The notes beneath the pieces were generated by a model. It did not search any database. It was not told where the DNA came from and saw nothing but the letters and a program-made list of their open reading frames with translations. Below are positions 24,339 to 30,368 of a DNA stretch of 30,368 bases, piece after piece. The position numbers and the translations under genes were made by a program. The stretch is taken from contig CAZMLC010000027.1 of assembly GCA_964567125.1 (NCBI GenBank), positions 1-30,368 on the forward strand. Reading direction: 5' to 3'. Numbering within the stretch: the stretch's first letter is position 1; each line of letters begins with the position of its first letter. Origin of the DNA: CAZMLC01 sp964567125 (GTDB lineage: Bacteria > Verrucomicrobiota > Kiritimatiellia > RFP12 > UBA1067).

Positions 24339-25015
24339 GTGCATTCCAAAAAAGACGTGCAAACTCGATGACACGAAGCGTGCTCTCCTCGGGTGGCGCA
24401 TTGCTTTTCGGTGTTGCTTTGACGGTTGCATTGTTTATTATCTTACCGATTCTAGAAAACATTGGGAAACAGGATGATAAAACTGATTTGACATTGACGG
24501 CTGTGGATGCGGTTGAACCACCACCGCCTCCTCCGACCGTTGAACAAAAGCCAGAGGAACCGCCACCTGCAGATGAGAAACCGCCGGAGCTGACGGAAAA
24601 CGCCCCTCCTTTGGATCTTTCGCAACTCGAGCTTGCGCTCAATCCAGGCACAGGCGAAGGCATGGGAGGCGATTTCACCGTTAAGCTCTCTGTTGGACAA
24701 GCGACGTCAAGCATGGCCGCCCAGGATGATATCTTTGCACTCGCCGATCTGGATCAATCCCCGCGCGCGACCTTCCAGCCTGCGCCCCAGTATCCTGCGC
24801 AGCTAAAGAAGCGTAAAATTCAAGGCACGGTCTATGTGCTCTTCATTGTGGATAAGGATGGCCGCGTCCGCGACCCGAAAATCCAGAAATCCGATAATGC
24901 CGAATTGGATGTGCATGCGATGAATGCGGTAAAGAAATGGCGCTTTGAACCTGGCAAGGTTGCGGGAAAAGCTGTTCAGTTCCGCATGCGTGTCCCCATG
25001 ACCTTTGCTCTGTAA
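24335..25015 (+). CDS. tonB: TonB energy-transducing protein
   Basis: 226 residues: a short cytoplasmic start, one transmembrane helix (about 19-40), a proline/glutamate-rich spacer (PPPPPP at 62-67, then PEEPPP and further PP pairs) and a C-terminal TonB domain (about 145-226, with YPAQLKKRKIQGTVYVLFIV and NAVKKWRFEPG). It carries energy from the ExbB-ExbD-TtpC complex to outer-membrane receptors. The spacer is short and acidic compared with the Pro-Lys spacer of E. coli TonB, as is common for TonB2 proteins. The start is the ATGA overlap with exbD. Confidence 0.93.
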   Translation: MSAFQKRRANSMTRSVLSSGGALLFGVALTVALFIILPILENIGKQDDKTDLTLTAVDAVEPPPPPPTVEQKPEEPPPADEKPPELTENAPPLDLSQLELALNPGTGEGMGGDFTVKLSVGQATSSMAAQDDIFALADLDQSPRATFQPAPQYPAQLKKRKIQGTVYVLFIVDKDGRVRDPKIQKSDNAELDVHAMNAVKKWRFEPGKVAGKAVQFRMRVPMTFAL

Positions 25016-25039
25016 GTGATGTTTAGAAAGGAAGCCCCG

Positions 25040-26404
25040 ATGAAAAAGAATGTTGCTCTCGTAACCCTGATCGCCTCTTCAGCCTTGGCCCAAAGCTGGA
25101 TTGAACAACCTGTAACCTTCTGGAAAGATCCTGCTTTCCAGGGTGCCTTCATGGGCAGCTATGGATTCCGCGCCGAAATTGAACCGCGTGTCACCGCCAA
25201 GGAACGCGAAGTGATGGAGAAGATTCTTGCGCTCATGAGTGATGAAAAAAATCAGCCCCAGACGCACGACATGCTGCTCAAAGAGATTAAGCCGACAACC
25301 TCCGCTGTTTTTGATTTCACCCTCGCCAATCTCTTTTTTCAAGAGGACAATCTGACCAATGCGGTGACCTATTACACATCGGCCATTGAAAAGTTCCCAA
25401 CCTTTCAACGGGCACATAAAAATCTGGGGCTCATCCACATCCGTCTCGGCAATTTTGAACAGGCGATTGAACCACTAACCAAGAGTATTGAACTGGGTAC
25501 GTTGGATGGCATGACCTATGGACTCCTCGGCTTTGCCTATGCCAACACCGAGCAATACCTCTCCGCCGAGTGCGCCTATCGCCAAGCGGTCGTGCTACAG
25601 CCCAAGACATTGGACTGGAAGCTGGGACTTTGCCGATGCCTCTTTAAACAGCAAAAATACAACGATGTGATCGCCCTCTGCGAAGAGCTCTCCAAACGCG
25701 ATCCGCAACGTGCCGATTATCCCTTGCTCAAGGCCAATGCCTACCTTGGATTAAAGCAGCCGATGCGTGCAGCTGAAATCTATGAATTGCTCGATGTCGC
25801 TAAAAAAACACCGCTCAGCGCCCTGCACACGCTCGGCGATATCTACGTCAACGAAGGCTTGCTGGATCAAGCGTCCGAGGTCTATGAGCGCGCACTGCAA
25901 CGCGAAACAACACCCGACTACGCCAAGCAACTGCGCAATGTCGAGGTGCTCGTCAGCCGTTCGGCTTACCCCGCGGCGATGCGCCTGTTGACCACCCTCC
26001 GCGCCTCTGCGGAGAAATCGACCGCCCTCAGCGATGACCTGCGCAAGCGGATGCTCAAACTTGAAGCGCGCATGCTGGCCGCGCAAGGCGGCGCTTCAGA
26101 GGCACAAACCAAGATCCTCGAAGAGATTGTGCGCCTTGACCCTCTAGATGGCGATGCGCTCATCCTGCTCGGACAATGCGCAGCAGCATCGAATATGGAA
26201 AAAGCGATTTTTTATTACGAACGCGCCGCCAACATCGAAGCCTTTGAAGCCGATGCTAAATTGCGCCACGCGCAGTTGCTTGTCAAAGTAGGAAAATACC
26301 AAGATGCACTGCCACTCCTCAAGCGTGCACATGAATTAAAGCCACGCGAGGATGTCCAGCGCTATACGGAACAGGTCGAACGCGCGGCGCGGCGCAGCCG
26401 TTGA
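25040..26404 (+). CDS. Periplasmic TPR protein of the TonB2 operon
   Basis: 454 residues from the ATG at 25040 (AAGGA 7-8 nt upstream). A GTG at 25016 opens the same frame but would bury the signal peptide MKKNVALVTLIASSALAQ. The body is a chain of tetratricopeptide repeats: FDFTLANLFFQEDNLTNAV, AHKNLGLIHIRLGNFEQAIE, YGLLGFAYANTEQYLSAE, LHTLGDIYVNEGLLDQASE, KYQDALPLLKRAHELKP and others. A TPR protein closes TonB2/TtpC operons in several marine Gammaproteobacteria, where it supports receptor function. It lies 24 bases behind tonB. It converges on the next gene with only 8 bases between stops, and no T-run terminator is visible. Confidence 0.87.
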   Translation: MKKNVALVTLIASSALAQSWIEQPVTFWKDPAFQGAFMGSYGFRAEIEPRVTAKEREVMEKILALMSDEKNQPQTHDMLLKEIKPTTSAVFDFTLANLFFQEDNLTNAVTYYTSAIEKFPTFQRAHKNLGLIHIRLGNFEQAIEPLTKSIELGTLDGMTYGLLGFAYANTEQYLSAECAYRQAVVLQPKTLDWKLGLCRCLFKQQKYNDVIALCEELSKRDPQRADYPLLKANAYLGLKQPMRAAEIYELLDVAKKTPLSALHTLGDIYVNEGLLDQASEVYERALQRETTPDYAKQLRNVEVLVSRSAYPAAMRLLTTLRASAEKSTALSDDLRKRMLKLEARMLAAQGGASEAQTKILEEIVRLDPLDGDALILLGQCAAASNMEKAIFYYERAANIEAFEADAKLRHAQLLVKVGKYQDALPLLKRAHELKPREDVQRYTEQVERAARRSR

Positions 26405-26412
26405 TCGCCGCA

Positions 26413-29400
26413 TTACGGGACACCTGCGCCGGGAAGTCGGACATTCACGCGGAAGAAATGCGTTGCGGCGTTAGTCGCGCCCCACCCACTTGTCAACAGC
26501 TCTTTCCCCTCAATCGTGTAAACCCGATTAGTCCCGAGATCCGGTGTCCACGTAACCTGCGGCCCCCCTTGACTCATCGAAATCGATGCAAGGAAAACAG
26601 AATTCGCGTTGGTTGGAATGGTCCCCGCGACATACTCCTGCCAGGCAAGCGCACCATCGTGGTCGCTATCGAGTGTGGCAGCGGTCTCATAATCATTAGT
26701 GAGCACCAAAGCATAGCCATTGAGCCAGTCATACGGTACAGGGACCGGCGTCGTTGTAGTCGCGGCTGGTGCCGGCCGCCAATTGACCACGTCGACCCAG
26801 GCACAATCCTGCCCCCCACTGGAAACGCGATCCTTCACATACTTCCACCGGATCGTATGTGTTCCCTCACCCAGCTGCAAAACAATGGGCTGCCAGGACG
26901 ATTCGCCATCCAGGCGCGCCTGTTCTTCGCCATCGACAACGACTGACACATAGTCCCACTCGTTATACATATCGTCCTCGCATGAAGTCTTCCACCAGAA
27001 TGAAAAAGTGCCTGCACCGCTCACGCTCGTCTCCAGCCACGACGACTGCCGATGCCCAATCGAACCACTTTGCGCAGCGGCCGGTTCTATAGAAAACGTG
27101 GTCGCGGTCTGGGGAAACCACGGCGCTTCAGGACTCGTTGTAAACGCCAGATACGGCGCATTGAGCGCATCAGCCAACGTATAGGCTGTCTTTACGAGCG
27201 TGATCGACTGCACCTCACTGGGCGCCATACCGCTCATAAAGGCTTTCGCCTTGATCACCATCGCATCGTAGACATAAAACGGACCGTTAAACGAAGCGCT
27301 ATAGATCGTCGGCTCGCTTCCGTCCAGGGTGTAGCGGATGGAGGCACCAGGCTGTTCGGTGTACATCCAGACTTGCACGCCGGTATCAGGGATCGACGTT
27401 CCAGATACGGGATACATCACCGGGGCACTTACTTGCCCGACGACCTCGCCCACATAGAACTCCGAGGATTTCGTTGAGATGCTGGCGAGAAGCGGCAGCC
27501 CATTGGTCGGCCACGCCTCAGGCGCATACGGACTCGCGCTCCAAAAATCAGGGCCGGATACTGACCAATTGGAGATCATCTGCGCAACCGTTTCTGCGGA
27601 GGGAATGGAGATGTAATCCAACCAGACCTCCCAGGTACCGTTCTCCAGCGTCGCAGGCGTCCAAGAGGTTGCTGATGCATCTTCAGAAAAATACTCCTGA
27701 TCATTACCATATTCGAACCACCAATTGCCCCATTCATTCGTCATGCACGTGCGTTGTTCAAGGCCAATGTTGCAATAGGTCGCACGCGCGGCATCTGCGC
27801 AGCTCCACGTCAGCGTGGGCGTCGCGTTCGTCGCGGAAAACGGTAGCGGGTTCGCGATCTCAGGCATGGCGAGAAAGATGTCACTGGCCTGTTGCGCATC
27901 CGCAGGAAGGGTAAAGGAAAAACTCATGGTGTTGGTGATGCCGCCGCTGCGCACCACAACGATCGACCAGTCGCCATTGACGGCTGATGCCAGGTTCGTC
28001 GGATGCGCCAAGGAGACCTCATACTGCCACATCTGATCGTCGACCTCGGTGAATAAACCGACACCGTTGGTCCACCCGTATGCCCCCATTGCAGCCAACC
28101 AATCGGCCCGCACGGTTTGATTGACGGACAATGAGATCCTTTCAATATCTAGCGACTGGCAATGCAATTCGGCTTGAAAGGCGTAATTTGTTCCCCGCGC
28201 ATCGGCCCCCATGCTCTTCTCTTGTTCAGCGATGAGATGGATGTAATTGAGCGCACCATCCAACGTATTGGTTGTTTTTATGAGCGTGATTGACTGCGTT
28301 TCACTAGGAACCATACCGCCCATAAAGGATTTTGTCTTAACCACCGTCGTATTGTAGACATAGAATGGGTCACGAAACGCAGCGCTATAGATCGTCGGTT
28401 CGCTTCCATCCAGGGTGTAGCGGATGGAGGCACCAGGCTGTTCGGTGTACATCCAGACTTGCACGCCGGTATCAGGGATCGACGTTCCAGATACGGGATA
28501 CATCACCGGGGCACTTACTTGCCCGACGACCTCGCCCACATAGAACTCCGAGGATTTCGTTGAGATGCTGGCGAGAAGCGGCAGCCCATTGGTCGGCCAC
28601 GCCTCAGGCGCATACGGACTCGCGCTCCAAAAATCAGGGCCGGATACTGACCAATTGGAGATCATCTGCGCAACCGTTTCTGCGGAGGGAATGGAGATGT
28701 AATCCAACCAGACCTCCCAGGTACCGTTCTCCAGCGTCGCAGGCGTCCAAGAGGTTGCTGATGCATCTTCAGAAAAATACTCCTGATCATTACCATATTC
28801 GAACCACCAATTGCCCCATTCATTCGTCATGCACGTGCGTTGTTCAAGGCCAATGTTGCAATAGGTCGCACGCGCGGCATCTGCGCAGCTCCACGTCAGC
28901 GTGGGCGTCGCGTTCGTCGCGGAAAACGGTAGCGGGTTCGCGATCTCAGGCATGGCGAGAAAGATGTCACTGGCCTGTTGCGCATCCGCAGGAAGGGTAA
29001 AGGAAAAACTCATGGTGTTGGTGATGCCGCCGCTGCGCACCACAACGATCGACCAGTCGCCATTGACGGCTGATGCCAGGTTCGTCGGATGCGCCAAGGA
29101 GACCTCATACTGCCACATCTGATCGTCGACCTCGGTGAATAAACCGACACCGTTGGTCCACCCGTATGCCCCCATTGCAGCCAACCAATCGGCCCGCACG
29201 GTTTGATTGACGGACAATGAGATCCTTTCAATATCTAGCGACTGGCAATACAATTCGGCTTGAAAGGTGTAATTTGTTCCCCGCGCATCAAACCCCATGC
29301 ACATCTCTTGTTCAGTGAAGAGATGGATGAAATTGAGCGGCTCCTGAGCGTGTGCGGCCTGAATCAGACCACCTCCGACACACAGAAGACAGAGACCTGT

Positions 29401-29430
29401 TTTAACGAGATCGATCACGCTGTTCTTCAT
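26413..29430 (-). CDS. Large secreted protein with a 362-residue tandem duplication and multidomain C-terminus
   Basis: 1005 residues from the ATG at 29430, which has a perfect AAGGAG 5 nt upstream. A GTG at 29445 only extends the frame. The signal peptide ends at AAHA/QE (28). Two tandem units (about 32-393 and 394-755) each start LN[FY]IHL..EQE and end with a chitobiase-C-terminal-like sandwich: PGASIRYTLDGSEPT, an aromatic strand, then K.K[SA]FM.GM.PSE. After them come a MAM/CUB-like sandwich (about 770-915, GAGTFSFWWKTSCEDD and WKYVKDRVSSGGQDCAWVD), an EF-hand-like loop DSDHDGALAWQEYVAGTIPT, and a terminal domain ending THFFRVNVRLPGAGVP. The last two are typical of secreted proteins of this lineage and may be a sorting module. 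No catalytic site is recognised. The chitobiase-like and MAM-like modules suggest glycan or surface binding. Confidence 0.83.
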   Translation of the reverse strand: MKNSVIDLVKTGLCLLCVGGGLIQAAHAQEPLNFIHLFTEQEMCMGFDARGTNYTFQAELYCQSLDIERISLSVNQTVRADWLAAMGAYGWTNGVGLFTEVDDQMWQYEVSLAHPTNLASAVNGDWSIVVVRSGGITNTMSFSFTLPADAQQASDIFLAMPEIANPLPFSATNATPTLTWSCADAARATYCNIGLEQRTCMTNEWGNWWFEYGNDQEYFSEDASATSWTPATLENGTWEVWLDYISIPSAETVAQMISNWSVSGPDFWSASPYAPEAWPTNGLPLLASISTKSSEFYVGEVVGQVSAPVMYPVSGTSIPDTGVQVWMYTEQPGASIRYTLDGSEPTIYSAAFRDPFYVYNTTVVKTKSFMGGMVPSETQSITLIKTTNTLDGALNYIHLIAEQEKSMGADARGTNYAFQAELHCQSLDIERISLSVNQTVRADWLAAMGAYGWTNGVGLFTEVDDQMWQYEVSLAHPTNLASAVNGDWSIVVVRSGGITNTMSFSFTLPADAQQASDIFLAMPEIANPLPFSATNATPTLTWSCADAARATYCNIGLEQRTCMTNEWGNWWFEYGNDQEYFSEDASATSWTPATLENGTWEVWLDYISIPSAETVAQMISNWSVSGPDFWSASPYAPEAWPTNGLPLLASISTKSSEFYVGEVVGQVSAPVMYPVSGTSIPDTGVQVWMYTEQPGASIRYTLDGSEPTIYSASFNGPFYVYDAMVIKAKAFMSGMAPSEVQSITLVKTAYTLADALNAPYLAFTTSPEAPWFPQTATTFSIEPAAAQSGSIGHRQSSWLETSVSGAGTFSFWWKTSCEDDMYNEWDYVSVVVDGEEQARLDGESSWQPIVLQLGEGTHTIRWKYVKDRVSSGGQDCAWVDVVNWRPAPAATTTTPVPVPYDWLNGYALVLTNDYETAATLDSDHDGALAWQEYVAGTIPTNANSVFLASISMSQGGPQVTWTPDLGTNRVYTIEGKELLTSGWGATNAATHFFRVNVRLPGAGVP
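27166..28251 (-). repeat. Tandem repeat unit 2 (1086 bp) inside the large secreted gene
   Basis: Second copy of a 1086-bp (362-codon) in-frame unit. Bases 27323-28163 match 28409-29249 without a single difference (841 bp). Outside that block the two copies differ at many positions. Confidence 0.93.
28252..29337 (-). repeat. Tandem repeat unit 1 (1086 bp) inside the large secreted gene
   Basis: First copy in the reading direction, directly adjoining unit 2. The 157 bases at its C-terminal end (28252-28408) differ from 27166-27322 at roughly a quarter of sites, in sharp contrast to the identical block. Confidence 0.93.
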
Positions 29431-29510
29431 ATTGACTCCTTTCACCTTGAATTACGATGCTTCACACCGACACATCTCCAGTGATGGCAAATCCCCGATT
29501 GTATGCTGTT

Positions 29511-30368
29511 TTAACGCAAAATCACAATACTAGTCTTGGGATGCTCCTTAACAAGAACCCGATGGAAATCGAATTGCGTATAACAACCGGATGGTCCCTG
29601 ATAGGTCGCTGTAATCGTGTTCCGACCCGCATTCAGCCATTCGCCCAGAATCGGAAGACGGATATAGGTGCCATTGGCCTCGGTATAGGTCCCAAGATTA
29701 ACGCCATTTACTGCATAATTAATGGCATATTTTCCCGTCGCATTACCCCCTTGTCCAACGACGCGAGTGACATAAACAAAATTGTAAAACCGGGTCAGTG
29801 TATCGCTGACATAAAAATTCAAATAGAGTTTAGGCGTCGTATAGGTCACCGCGCGATTGAGCGTCTTCCACAGTGTATCGTTATCGAAAACATCGGTGAC
29901 AAAATAGTTGGAAAAGAGCGCATTTTCCTGAACACAATCGGAGTTGCTATTGTTTTCGACACCCACACTCCATGAGCCCCCGATCTCAAGCCAATCGATA
30001 GTGACCCATTGCGCGCCACTGAGTCGAACCAACCGGAATGTGTTCGTCGCATTATTGCGCAACTGTGCTTGCGGAATAAACCAGCAATAATCTTGATTAC
30101 CGCGCACGACTTTTACATCATTCGTAATCTGATTCACAAGCAATGCCACGGTCATCGGTTGCCCTGATTCTGTCTGCCACGTGCGCATGTGATACGCATA
30201 ATCCAGACTTGCAAGCCGATTCGTCAGAAATGCGGAAATCACATGATCTTTCGTATACACAACCGCACGGCTAAACTTCCACCACGGATCATTGATGTTG
30301 CACTCAGCAGGAGCCTCCGCGTCTGTCGTGAATTCGCTATATCCATTTCCCTTCAGTCCAACCTGGCA
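29511..30368 (-). CDS. Secreted or surface protein of repeated beta-sandwich domains, 5' end outside the window
   Basis: An open minus-strand frame runs from the right window edge (first complete codon at 30366-30368) to the TAA at 29511, at least 285 residues. The internal GTG at 30260 is not the real start, since the frame continues upstream through NDPWWKFSRAVVYT. Two related domains of about 130 residues can be aligned by NDPWWKFSRAVVYT and NDTLWKTLNRAVTYT. The first contains WVTIDWLEIGGSW, the second NGTYIRLPILGEWLNAGRNT and FDFHRVLVKE. Such sandwiches resemble the carbohydrate-binding-like domains of rhamnogalacturonan-lyase-type proteins. That resemblance is weak and no catalytic part is in view. 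It ends TSIVILR. The next gene in the same direction starts 80 bases downstream. Confidence 0.72.
   Translation of the reverse strand, partial: CQVGLKGNGYSEFTTDAEAPAECNINDPWWKFSRAVVYTKDHVISAFLTNRLASLDYAYHMRTWQTESGQPMTVALLVNQITNDVKVVRGNQDYCWFIPQAQLRNNATNTFRLVRLSGAQWVTIDWLEIGGSWSVGVENNSNSDCVQENALFSNYFVTDVFDNDTLWKTLNRAVTYTTPKLYLNFYVSDTLTRFYNFVYVTRVVGQGGNATGKYAINYAVNGVNLGTYTEANGTYIRLPILGEWLNAGRNTITATYQGPSGCYTQFDFHRVLVKEHPKTSIVILR

Noticed and set aside
27166..29337. The long identical repeats as a mobile element or composite transposon
   Set aside because: They are in-frame units within one coding sequence, directly adjacent, with no inverted ends, target duplications or transposase.

Overview
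The window reads as chromosome of a Gram-negative bacterium of the PVC group, most likely Kiritimatiellota or Lentisphaerota/Verrucomicrobiota. This is inferred from family content only, with no marker gene to prove it. The clues are two TonB-dependent receptors, LamG-rich secreted proteins, an autotransporter-type beta-strand repeat protein without a barrel, a HEAT-DUF1080 fusion, a Tat-exported Gfo/Idh oxidoreductase, a GH29 fucosidase, and C-terminal domains with an Asp-rich EF-hand-like motif followed by a 'FF[KR]' ending. Almost every gene product is exported or envelope-bound. There are no tRNA, rRNA, CRISPR or transposase genes.

Layout. (1) 1-160: the start of a secreted protein on the minus strand, cut by the window edge. 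(2) 315-2456: a siderophore-type TonB-dependent receptor, closed by a strong bidirectional terminator at 2472-2519. (3) 2526-11001, minus strand: a set read as LamG protein, DUF3863-like protein, Tat-exported Gfo/Idh oxidoreductase and HEAT-DUF1080 protein. The last carries a 100-N gap that is an assembly artefact: 55 bases are duplicated on both sides, and collapsing them restores one open frame. (4) 11301-15395, plus strand: a beta-strand-repeat secreted protein and a GH29 alpha-L-fucosidase, diverging from set 3. Sets 3 and 4 together look like a glycan or glycoside utilisation region.

(5) 15740-26404, plus strand: the most striking block. A secreted right-handed beta-helix protein is followed by a terminator, then by a TonB-dependent receptor with a carboxypeptidase-regulatory-like N-terminal domain. 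Packed tightly behind the receptor is a complete TonB2/TtpC-type energy system: DUF3450 protein, TtpC-like extended TolQ/ExbB protein, ExbB, ExbD, TonB and a TPR protein. The promoter of the receptor operon holds four heptamers (TAACACA type) in an exact 11-bp period. That is the architecture of PhoB/PhoP/OmpR-family operators, and it suggests a nutrient-regulated (possibly phosphate) dedicated uptake module.

(6) 26413-30368, minus strand: two large secreted proteins. One holds a 362-residue tandem duplication in which 841 bp are identical at the DNA level while the flanks have clearly diverged. The other is cut by the right edge and seems to be made of repeated beta-sandwich domains.

For most genes, start sites were chosen by Shine-Dalgarno spacing and signal-peptide position, and several differ from the longest possible open frame. 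Family names are from reading motifs, not from searches.
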